From Mediannikoviicoccus vaginalis (GTDB lineage: Bacteria; Bacillota; Clostridia; Tissierellales; Peptoniphilaceae): a DNA stretch of 64,000 nucleotides. The stretch spans positions 1,364,001-1,428,000 of the forward strand of contig NZ_CAKMRI010000001.1 of assembly GCF_928097925.1 (NCBI RefSeq), written 5' to 3'. The notes under the pieces were generated by a model that was given only the letters and a program-made list of their open reading frames with translations, searched no databases and was not told the origin of the DNA. Below are positions 1-7,060 of the stretch, piece by piece. The stretch's first letter is position 1, and each line of letters starts with the position of its first letter. The position numbers and the translations under genes were made by a program.

Positions 1-1098
1 GTGCCTAGAATTTTTCTAACGCCTATAGGTGGAGTGGTAGGAGACAGGTTAAAAAGAATAAACATAATTAAAACCCTAAACTTAGTACAATTATTAATCA
101 TGATTTTTTATGCGGTTTATTCCGGTACATATAGAGATATTTCTCTCTTTTCAGTTTATGTTTTAGTTATTGCATTGGAAATGATAGAGGTATTTTACAA
201 CGCTGCGGAAAGTTCGATTTTATCGGAGATAATTGATAAAGATTTAATGGAAGAAGCTGTAACTCTATCTAGAGTGGACGATGGTATTGTATATATAACT
301 ACACCTGTGGTTGCAGCATTCATATATAAGAAGTTCGGTATTTTTGGTGCGTTTATATTAATATCTAGTTTATTGTCCATTGCAATGGTATTAAACTTTT
401 TTATAAATACACCCTATGCTTCTGATAAAAAAGAGAAGAAAGTCGGAGGGTTTAAAAATTATTTTTTGGAATTTAAAGAAGGCTTGGAGGAATTAGGCAG
501 AAATAAATTTGCTAAAATCTTTGTTATTGTAGCACCTTTAATAAATTTTTCATTCTCAGCAGTATTTAGCGTAGTGATTACTTATGTGTTTTTAGAAGTG
601 TTTAGCATAAGCGAATATGCTTATGGAGCATATAGAGCGGCAACGGCAAGTGTAAGTATTGTTCTTCCGTTTTTAATACTACCTATAATTAAAAAAGTTA
701 AGCCTGAAAAATTACTTAAATACAGCTCACTTTCCATATCAGCATTTTTATTTCTAATAGGCTGCAGTGTTTATTTTGGAATGAATGGAGGAAAGGAAAA
801 TATATTAGTGGCAGTGTGTCTAATAACTGTACTTGATTGTCTAGTAATTAGTTCGGTGATGCCATTAAATATTGCAACGCAGGTATTTTTTCAAAAGAAT
901 ATCAAAAATGAATACAGAAGTAGAATCATGTCGGTGTTTAGTATGTTGGCATTGTCTTCCATACCACTTGGAAATATGTTTTATGGATTTTTAGCAGATA
1001 AATTTCCCGCCTACATCTGTGTTTTTATGGCCAGTTTAGCAGTGTTAATTTCCTACCCAATTATTATATTTGCTTCAAGAGAAGAATCTCTTCAATAA
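1..1098 (+). CDS. MFS-family exporter, 5' end outside window
   Basis: Major facilitator superfamily transporter of the drug/macrolide-efflux type, an integral membrane antiporter. The reading frame is open to the window edge. The first residues visible contain the loop 2-3 signature GGVVGDRLKR, which normally lies around residue 60-75, so roughly 50-60 residues (TM1 and part of TM2) are missing upstream and the GTG at position 1 is probably an internal valine. The remaining 365 residues show about ten hydrophobic helices with a charged central loop (residues ~139-165) as expected between the two six-helix halves. The substrate cannot be told. It converges on pyrC across a shared terminator. 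Confidence 0.8.
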   Translation: MPRIFLTPIGGVVGDRLKRINIIKTLNLVQLLIMIFYAVYSGTYRDISLFSVYVLVIALEMIEVFYNAAESSILSEIIDKDLMEEAVTLSRVDDGIVYITTPVVAAFIYKKFGIFGAFILISSLLSIAMVLNFFINTPYASDKKEKKVGGFKNYFLEFKEGLEELGRNKFAKIFVIVAPLINFSFSAVFSVVITYVFLEVFSISEYAYGAYRAATASVSIVLPFLILPIIKKVKPEKLLKYSSLSISAFLFLIGCSVYFGMNGGKENILVAVCLITVLDCLVISSVMPLNIATQVFFQKNIKNEYRSRIMSVFSMLALSSIPLGNMFYGFLADKFPAYICVFMASLAVLISYPIIIFASREESLQ

Positions 1099-1103
1099 AA
1101 AAC

Positions 1104-1130
1104 GCCCCCTTCACCAAGAAGGGGGTTATT
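1104..1130. terminator. Bidirectional terminator between MFS gene and pyrC
   Basis: Stem CCCCCTT / AAGGGGG (1105-1111 with 1119-1125) flanked by an A-run on the left and a T-rich stretch on the right, so it can end transcripts from both converging genes. Confidence 0.8.
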
Positions 1131-2390
1131 TTATCCTCTATAAACAACCTTTCCACCACAGATGGTGTACTTAACAACACCTTGCAGTTTCATTCCCACA
1201 TATGGAGAGTTTTTTGATTTTGAAACAAATTCATCATAGACTATTTCTTCATCGGGATTAAAGATTGTTATATCCGCAGGAAAATCTTTTTTTATTTCTC
1301 CCGCAGGAAAGTTAAATAACTTTGCAGGGTTTAGAGACATCTTTTCAATAAGCTGTTGAAGTGTTAAGTGTCCCGGCTTTACAAGTTTTGTTATGGAAAG
1401 AGACAGTGAAGTTTCAAGTCCAAGGATGCCACTAGGTGCCCTTTCAAATTCCCTTTCTTTTTCCTTCATAGTATGGGGAGCGTGATCCGTTGCAATCATA
1501 TCCACAGTTCCATCTTTCAAGCCTTCAATTAGCGCAAGTCTATCTTCCTCTGTTCTAATTGGTGGGTTTATTCTTGCAAGGGTTCCAATTTTTAAAACAT
1601 CTTCTTCGTTTAAACTAAAGTGGTTTGGCGTTACTTCGCAAGTTGCGTTTACTCCAAGCTCTTTAAATAATTTTATTATTTCCACCGACTCCTTGCATGA
1701 AATATGTTGAATATGGATGTGGCCCTTGGTGCTTAGTCCTATTGCCAAATCCTTTGCAATTTGTGAATATTCCGAAACCTTTGATGCGCCCTTTACATTA
1801 AAGGCCTTTGCAACTTCCCCTTCATTTACTCCATGAGAACCTAACATATCCGAGTCCTCTTCGTGTAGACTCACTGGAACATTTAATTTATATGCCCTGT
1901 CTAATGCATCTTTTAAAAACTTTCCGTCTTTAATCACAACACCGTCGTCACTAAGACCAACAGCACCAAGTTCAATTAGCTTTTCAAAGTCTGTAAACTC
2001 CTTACCATTTAACTTTTTGCTTACTGTGGCAATGGTCTTAACATTTATGGGACATTTTTTCGAACGCTCTAAGAAGCTCTTCAATGTGTCTTCATTATCC
2101 ATGGTTGGATTGGTGTTACCCATGCAGACAACTGTGGTAAATCCGCCCCTTGCAGCTGCATTTGCCCCAGAGTATATATCTTCTTTATGAGTAAAGCCTG
2201 GGTCCCTAAAGTGCACATGCACATCCACAAGGCCAGGGGAAACTACAAGACCCTTTGCATCTATAATTTCTTCACCATCTTCACTTAAGTCCTTGGCAAT
2301 TTCTACAACTTTGCCGTCTCTAATTCTAATATCCAAAACCTCATCCACATTATTTTTAGGATCGATTACATGACCATTTTTAATTAACAT
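1131..2390 (-). CDS. pyrC: Dihydroorotase (class I)
   Basis: Zinc-dependent amidohydrolase that interconverts carbamoyl-aspartate and dihydroorotate in cytosolic pyrimidine synthesis. The 419 residues match the family length. The metal-binding HxH is seen at residues 58-60 (DVHVHFRDPG), further ligands in HEEDS and QHIS (residues ~176 and ~228), and the catalytic Asp in ATDHAPHT (D302). The LSDDG segment near residue 148 is typical of class I enzymes, which use Asp rather than a carbamylated Lys as metal bridge. It is the last gene of bioY-birA-pyrC; its ATG lies inside the birA 3' end (7-nt overlap) and its AAGGAGG ribosome site is birA coding sequence, so translation is probably coupled. 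No other pyr genes are in the window. Confidence 0.95.
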   Translation of the reverse strand: MLIKNGHVIDPKNNVDEVLDIRIRDGKVVEIAKDLSEDGEEIIDAKGLVVSPGLVDVHVHFRDPGFTHKEDIYSGANAAARGGFTTVVCMGNTNPTMDNEDTLKSFLERSKKCPINVKTIATVSKKLNGKEFTDFEKLIELGAVGLSDDGVVIKDGKFLKDALDRAYKLNVPVSLHEEDSDMLGSHGVNEGEVAKAFNVKGASKVSEYSQIAKDLAIGLSTKGHIHIQHISCKESVEIIKLFKELGVNATCEVTPNHFSLNEEDVLKIGTLARINPPIRTEEDRLALIEGLKDGTVDMIATDHAPHTMKEKEREFERAPSGILGLETSLSLSITKLVKPGHLTLQQLIEKMSLNPAKLFNFPAGEIKKDFPADITIFNPDEEIVYDEFVSKSKNSPYVGMKLQGVVKYTICGGKVVYRG

Positions 2391-3349
2391 ATGTCCTCCT
2401 TAAGTTCCACGCTTCCAGTGTTAAGATGTATGACTTTGTCTTTTGTATCAATAACAAGAGAATAATTTTCATCAATATCAATTACTTTGCCTCTTTCTTT
2501 TCGCCCTTCATAGTCAAAAGTAACGGTACGGCTTTTAAGATACGACTTTTCTCTATAATACTTATAAAACTCTTTAGAATCAATATTTTTATAATGGTAG
2601 ATTACATTATCAATTAATCTTGCAATAAACCTTGCCTTAACTTCTTCATCAAAGTCTTCAATAATATAACCGGCAATATTTGAAATATCATTTGGAAAAG
2701 CCTTTGGCTTAAAAAGATTTACCCCAATGCCCAAGACCGCATAGGATAAATTTAAATGTTCAAAGTCCATGGAACCTTCAGTTAAGATGCCGCAGACCTT
2801 TTTATTGTCAATAAAGATATCATTAACCCATTTTATCTTGCTATCCTTATTAGTAAACTCTTCAATTGTTTTAGAAACAGCAACAGCAGCGGAAGTTGTA
2901 ATGTTCAATGCCTTCTCCATAGAAAACTTTGGACGAAGGAGCATGGACATATACACTCCCGTAGAATCAGGAGAGTAAAAGGACTTACCCTGCCTACCCT
3001 TTCCATTTGACTGACTTTCTGAAATAACAGTATAGTACTCAGGATAATTTTTATTTGCAAGAACCTTCAAATAATCATTGGTAGAAGAAACTTCGTCAAG
3101 GTACTCAAGGGAAATTTTATTTTCACATAGGGATAGAATATCCTTTCTAAAACTCTCCCTGCTCTTTCTTAATAGACGATAACCATATTGGTTTTTTGCC
3201 TCTATGTCAAAGCCTTCGCTACGAAGCTCTTCAATTGCCTTCCAAATGGCATTTCTTGTAACTTGAAGCTCCAGTGCCATCTTGGTGCCAGGAATAAAAT
3301 TATTTATATTTTTTTCCAAAAGTTTAAACACTTCATCCTTTAACTTCAT
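2384..3349 (-). CDS. birA: Bifunctional biotin-protein ligase / biotin repressor
   Basis: Attaches biotin to acceptor lysines on biotin-dependent carboxylases or decarboxylases via biotinyl-AMP and, in the two-function form, represses biotin genes. The 321 residues include an N-terminal winged helix (residues 1-60) and the ligase core with the biotinyl-AMP loop GKGRQGKSF and the KWVNDIF strand with the catalytic lysine in NKKVCGILTE. The C-terminal SH3-like domain is present. Its start lies 3 nt after the bioY stop, so the two are cotranscribed, which links ligase level to biotin uptake. I could not see a classic BirA operator palindrome upstream of bioY. Confidence 0.94.
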   Translation of the reverse strand: MKLKDEVFKLLEKNINNFIPGTKMALELQVTRNAIWKAIEELRSEGFDIEAKNQYGYRLLRKSRESFRKDILSLCENKISLEYLDEVSSTNDYLKVLANKNYPEYYTVISESQSNGKGRQGKSFYSPDSTGVYMSMLLRPKFSMEKALNITTSAAVAVSKTIEEFTNKDSKIKWVNDIFIDNKKVCGILTEGSMDFEHLNLSYAVLGIGVNLFKPKAFPNDISNIAGYIIEDFDEEVKARFIARLIDNVIYHYKNIDSKEFYKYYREKSYLKSRTVTFDYEGRKERGKVIDIDENYSLVIDTKDKVIHLNTGSVELKEDIC

Positions 3350-3352
3350 AAT

Positions 3353-3874
3353 CTAACCAACTTTCTTTAATAATCTTGCAATATAATCTGCTAATAAAAT
3401 CTTTAAAACATCAGGAATTATAAATGGAATTACACAAAGGGACAGCGCCTTTGAAAAACTCATGGTGGATTTCGTGTACATATTTATAAACCAAAAAGTT
3501 CCAAATATGTAACATATAATAAGGCCAATAAACATAGAAAAGTATCTGTAAGACCTCTTGTCAGGCAAAAACTCCAGAAGATTTCCAGTAACGATTGTAG
3601 TTAATAAGAATCCTAAAATATATCCACCAGTTGGCCCGGCGATTGTTGCAACCCCAGACTTAAAACCAGAAAAAACTGGAAGGCCTACAAGGCCAAGGGC
3701 AATATAAGAAATCACAACAAAAAATCCCTTCCATGTCCCAAGGACAAGAATAGTTAAGAAGATTGCAAAAGTCTGCAGAGTAAAAGGCACCATCATAGGT
3801 ATGGATATCCATGAAGATATAACCATAACCCCAAGCAACATTCCCATAAAAGCAATATCCTTTGATTTATTCAT
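3353..3874 (-). CDS. bioY: Biotin transporter substrate-binding subunit BioY
   Basis: S-component of the ECF-type biotin importer, an integral membrane protein of six helices. The 173 residues carry the BioY landmarks: GFFVVISYIALGLVGLPVF and the GPTGGYILGF loop near residues 81-90. The gene opens the bioY-birA-pyrC operon and has a GGAGG ribosome site right before its ATG. No ECF energizing module (EcfA/EcfT) is in the window, so it must share one encoded elsewhere or act alone, as reported for some BioY proteins. Together with birA it shows the cell imports rather than makes biotin; no bio synthesis gene is visible here. Confidence 0.93.
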   Translation of the reverse strand: MNKSKDIAFMGMLLGVMVISSWISIPMMVPFTLQTFAIFLTILVLGTWKGFFVVISYIALGLVGLPVFSGFKSGVATIAGPTGGYILGFLLTTIVTGNLLEFLPDKRSYRYFSMFIGLIICYIFGTFWFINMYTKSTMSFSKALSLCVIPFIIPDVLKILLADYIARLLKKVG

Positions 3875-3950
3875 TTAATCCCTCCTTAGTAAAATGTTAT
3901 GTATTTATCTCTCGATACTTTAGCGTATTTGTAATAAATTTATTTTGCTT

Positions 3951-4110
3951 TTATATTTCAATTCATATTTCGTTTACGCATCGCTTATGTTTATATTTCA
4001 ATTCATATTTCGTTTACGCATCGCTTATGTTTATATTTCAATTCATATTTCGTTTACGCATCGCTTATGTTTATATTTCAATTCATATTTCGTTTACGCA
4101 TCACTTATGC
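3951..4110. repeat. Four tandem 40-bp repeats
   Basis: Four head-to-tail copies of a 40-bp unit beginning TTATATTTCAATTCATATTT at 3951, 3991, 4031 and 4071. The first three are identical and the fourth differs at two bases (A for G in the eighth decade, C for T at the end). The unit length is not a multiple of three and there are no spacers, so this is neither coding nor a CRISPR array. Degenerate fragments of the unit (CATATCGCTTATG) recur to about 4200. It sits upstream of bioY on the template side. Confidence 0.95.
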
Positions 4111-4341
4111 TTTTTAATTTCATTTTACTTTTGTTTTTAGTAACACTTATATTTTTTTTTGTTTTTCAATTAACATTTAGTTTTCATATCGCTTATGTTT
4201 TTTTATTTTAGTTATTCATTTCATTTTCACGATTAACTTCATTCTAACTATTAACTTTTCATTTCATTTTTAATCTTAACTTATATTTCTTTACATCGTA
4301 ATTACTTCCACATCCCATCTCTTTATACTATATTCCCACGA

Positions 4342-4640
4342 CAGGGTGAACCTGTCAACCGAAATATCAAAATCAAGTTGACAGGATTGTTAGGCGATAA
4401 CTTTAAGATGGTAAGTACTATAGGTATTGATATAGGAAAGAGATTTAGATACGAATAGAAAGAGTCACAGGTATTGATGTGAATGAAAAATATCATTGTA
4501 ATTGATATGGTTAAAGAAAACTTAAAGATAAAATTTTTAGTCGTCTTATTTTCCTTTTTAATTAAAATTCTATTTCAATTTATGTTTTGATATGCTTCTT
4601 ACTTGGTTTCTTAAATTATTTTATTTTATACACTCTCTCG
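4342..4640. repeat. Long direct repeat, copy 1 (hairpin-bearing)
   Basis: First of two near-identical units of about 300 bp. It opens with the inverted repeat CCTGTCAAC (4351-4359) / GTTGACAGG (4377-4385), followed by ATTGTTAGGCGATAA and a long AT-rich body that ends at a TACACTCTCTCGACAA motif leading into copy 2. No open reading frame of credible length is shared by the copies. Confidence 0.85.
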
Positions 4641-4941
4641 ACAACGCAACCTGTCAACTGAAATATCGAAATAAAGTTGACAGGATTGTTAGGCGATAAT
4701 TTTAAGATGGTAAGTACTATAGGTATTGATATAGGAAAGAGATTTAGATACGAATAGAAAGAGTCACTGGTATTGATGTGAATGAAAAATATTATTGTCA
4801 TTGACATGACTAAAGAAAACTTAAAGATTAAATTTTACAGTCGTCTTATTTTCCTTTTTAATTTAAAATTCTATTTCGATTTATGTTTTGATATGCTTCT
4901 TACTTGGTTATATAAATGATTTTATTTAATACACTCTCTCG
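4641..4941. repeat. Long direct repeat, copy 2 (hairpin-bearing)
   Basis: Second unit, offset 299 bp from copy 1, with the inverted repeat CCTGTCAAC (4650-4658) / GTTGACAGG (4676-4684). Body sequence matches copy 1 with scattered substitutions and a few one-base indels. The end of the unit repeats the CTCTCGACAACGCAAC motif that begins the next hairpin. Confidence 0.85.
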
Positions 4942-5000
4942 ACAACGCAACCCGTCAACTGAAATAATGAAAATAGGTTGACGTGATGGGTAGGCTAATT
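4930..5000. repeat. Repeat head, copy 3 (hairpin only)
   Basis: Only the head of the unit is kept: CTCTCGACAACGCAAC followed by CCCGTCAAC (4951-4959) and GTTGACGTG (4977-4985), then GATGGGTAGGC. The following sequence is unlike the body of copies 1 and 2. Confidence 0.8.
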
Positions 5001-5270
5001 ACTAAAGAATAAAGGATGAGTTATTTTTTGTTGAGAAATGAATTTACTGACTGGGTGAAAAAGTAATAAAATCTTCCTTTGTCATAAGAAGTAATAAAGT
5101 TGTTATATTGATGTAAAAGTAATTTGATGAAAGAAATAAAGCTTAGTAGGTAATGATACGGATACTAGTAAAGATATTTTAGAGATATAGAATATAGATA
5201 TCTCAAGGGAATATTAAAAATTTATTTGAACTTTCTAAAATTTACTAAAATATTTTAGAATTACAACAAA

Positions 5271-5335
5271 GTCTCTCGACAATGCAACCTGTCAACTGAA
5301 ATATTGTAAACAGGTTGACGGGATGGGTAGGCTGA
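5271..5335. repeat. Repeat head, copy 4 (hairpin only)
   Basis: Fourth copy of the hairpin head: TCTCTCGACAATGCAA, CCTGTCAAC (5288-5296), then GTTGACGGG (5314-5322) and ATGGGTAGGC. The T opposite G in the stem keeps the pairing, so base changes between copies preserve the helix. Confidence 0.8.
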
Positions 5336-5621
5336 TTTTTTATATTGATGAGTAGGATAGTTTAATGGTAATTAACAACATGGTTACTCATATGATTGAT
5401 AAAAATTAAGTAGAGAAAGATTGGAGTCATTATTTTAAACATTTCTAAAATAATAACATAGCTTAAAGTTTTTCCAGACAGCTTTTAAAAATATTTTTTA
5501 AAAGAACGATGAAAATACTAAAGACATGTAACCTTAGCGAAAAATTAATTTATTTCTGTTTAAAGGGTGTAAGTAAAGAATTAAAACATGTAAAACTTCA
5601 AATATTTCAATTTTTTTCAAA
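5336..5621. other. AT-rich intergenic stretch, nothing recognised
   Basis: Between the last repeat head and the regulatory boxes upstream of the 5727 gene I see no open reading frame with a ribosome site, no terminator and no structured RNA. Confidence 0.6.
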
Positions 5622-5665
5622 TTGTAAGAATTTTGTAATAGTTATGTAATAATTTTGAAATAATT
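5622..5665 (+). promoter_or_regulatory. Four phased 11-bp direct repeats (response-regulator boxes)
   Basis: TTGTAAGAATT, TTGTAATAGTT, ATGTAATAATT and TTGAAATAATT follow one another without gaps at 5622, 5633, 5644 and 5655. An 11-bp direct-repeat spacing is the normal geometry of OmpR/PhoB-type regulator sites. The last box contains the -35 element of the promoter for the secreted-protein/two-component genes, so the regulator encoded at 6368 probably controls its own locus (inference). Confidence 0.75.
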
Positions 5666-5683
5666 GGATTGTATACTTATAGT
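5655..5683 (+). promoter_or_regulatory. Promoter of the two-component locus
   Basis: TTGAAA (5655-5660), 17-bp spacer, TATAGT (5678-5683). The -35 element lies within the fourth 11-bp box, the usual arrangement for activation by an OmpR-type regulator. Confidence 0.65.
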
Positions 5684-5726
5684 AGGAAGAAAAATAAATC
5701 AAAGTAATGATAAAGGAGTGAGGGTT

Positions 5727-6341
5727 ATGAAAAAAACTTTATTACTTTTAATGATAATTGGTTCAACTCTTTTTGGATCTTATATGCTATATGGAAATGA
5801 AGAGGATATGCCTAATGATGCAAATTTAACTGTAAATAATAGAACTTCTGTAAATTTCAAAAACATTGGACTATATAATGGAAATTGGGCAAGTATTTTG
5901 TCTGATGTTAGGGAAAATAAAATCGATCACTCTAAGAATTACTATTTCAACTTAAAGGACTTGGAAAGTAAGGATGAGTGGTGCTTAAAGGGAATTGACA
6001 ACGACGGCAAAGAATATTTTTCATATGTAAAATTAAAACCTGGTGATGAGCTTGTTGTAAAAGATATTAAAAATGGAAAGCTTATTACAAATAGTGACTG
6101 TGAACCAGGAAAGGACTTAAGTAATTTTGATATGGCATCTCTTATTTCAAACTGGGAATATAGAATCGACAATGACAAAATTGTTTCTAGGTTTGTTTGC
6201 AAGTACAAACACAGCACAAAGGTTATGGGAAAGGACAACAAGATTAATAGTTCTAAGATTACATCTCCTAATAAGAGTTCACAAGTTTTTGGAGAAAAGG
6301 GTAAAAAGAATCTTTCTTGGATAGAGATTGTGTATAATTAA
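5727..6341 (+). CDS. Secreted protein of unknown function upstream of two-component genes
   Basis: A 204-residue protein with an N-terminal signal peptide (MKKTLLLLMIIGSTLFGSYM) and an otherwise soluble, charged chain with four cysteines (CLKG, SDCEPG, FVCKY region). I recognise no domain. The ATG at 5727 is chosen because GGAGTGAGGG lies just upstream; an in-frame ATG at 5664 overlaps the promoter and has no ribosome site. It is the first gene after the four 11-bp boxes and is followed after 26 nt by the response regulator, so it is likely both a target and part of the signalling module, for example an extracytoplasmic partner of the kinase (inference). Confidence 0.7.
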   Translation: MKKTLLLLMIIGSTLFGSYMLYGNEEDMPNDANLTVNNRTSVNFKNIGLYNGNWASILSDVRENKIDHSKNYYFNLKDLESKDEWCLKGIDNDGKEYFSYVKLKPGDELVVKDIKNGKLITNSDCEPGKDLSNFDMASLISNWEYRIDNDKIVSRFVCKYKHSTKVMGKDNKINSSKITSPNKSSQVFGEKGKKNLSWIEIVYN

Positions 6342-6367
6342 AGTATCAAAGACGGAAAGAGGATTTT

Positions 6368-7060
6368 ATGATAACTTACAATATTTTAGTATGTGAAGAT
6401 GACAAGAGTATAGGAAACTCAATAAAAATATTTTTGGAGAACAAGGGATACACTGTTTTTAATGCATATAATGGAGTTGAAGCTCTAAAGATTTTTGAAG
6501 AGGAAAGTATTCATCTAGTTATTATGGACTTGATGATGCCTTTAATGAGTGGAGAAGAAGCCATAAGGAAGCTTCGTAAGGACACATATGTGCCAATTAT
6601 AATCTTGTCTGCAAAGTCGGAGGAAGAGGACAAGGTCAATGGGCTTAACATTGGCGCAGACGACTATATTACAAAGCCCTTTAATGCAAACGAGCTAGTG
6701 GCAAGGGTAAACTCCGCCATAAGAAGGTTCTACAGATATACTGAAGATGAAAACAGTGATGACAAGATTGAAGTTTCCGATGCAGTTCTTGATTTAAATA
6801 AAAAAATTCTTGAAATAAATGGACGAGAAGTTCATCTAACCTCCATTGAGTTTGATATATTGAAGCTACTTATGTCAAACCCAGGGAGGATATTTTCAAT
6901 GGACGAAATTTACGAAAGGGTTTGGAACGAACCGGCAATAGAGTCAAAGACCGTTTCAGTACATGTAAGGCGAATTAGGGAAAAGATTGAGATTGATCCT
7001 AAAAATCCAAGGTACCTAAAGGTTGCATGGGGGGTAGGTTATAAATTTGAAGCAAGCTAA
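6368..7060 (+). CDS. OmpR/PhoB-family response regulator
   Basis: Two-domain transcription regulator of 230 residues. The receiver domain (residues 3-118) has the acidic pair EDD near the N-terminus, the phospho-accepting Asp in LVIMDLMMPLMSG (about residue 55) and the conserved Lys in YITKPF. The C-terminal winged helix (about 130-228) shows LTSIEFDILKLL and the recognition region VSVHVRRIREKI. It is cotranscribed with the kinase that follows with a 14-nt overlap. Likely DNA sites are the 11-bp boxes at 5622-5665. The signal is unknown. Confidence 0.93.
   Translation: MITYNILVCEDDKSIGNSIKIFLENKGYTVFNAYNGVEALKIFEEESIHLVIMDLMMPLMSGEEAIRKLRKDTYVPIIILSAKSEEEDKVNGLNIGADDYITKPFNANELVARVNSAIRRFYRYTEDENSDDKIEVSDAVLDLNKKILEINGREVHLTSIEFDILKLLMSNPGRIFSMDEIYERVWNEPAIESKTVSVHVRRIREKIEIDPKNPRYLKVAWGVGYKFEAS

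Noticed and set aside
3875-3950. BirA operator upstream of bioY
   Set aside because: No TTGTTAAC...GTTAACAA-like palindrome is visible, so autoregulation by BirA is not supported by sequence.
3951-4110. Possible CRISPR array
   Set aside because: The units are contiguous 40-bp copies with no spacers and no cas genes nearby.
3862-4211. Two plus-strand ORFs of 88-92 codons
   Set aside because: They run through the 40-bp tandem array in different frames, lack ribosome sites and give low-complexity Phe/Ile/Tyr-rich proteins.
4616-4807. 63-codon ORF on the reverse strand
   Set aside because: It spans the junction of the long repeats, has no ribosome site and is not kept open in the other copy.
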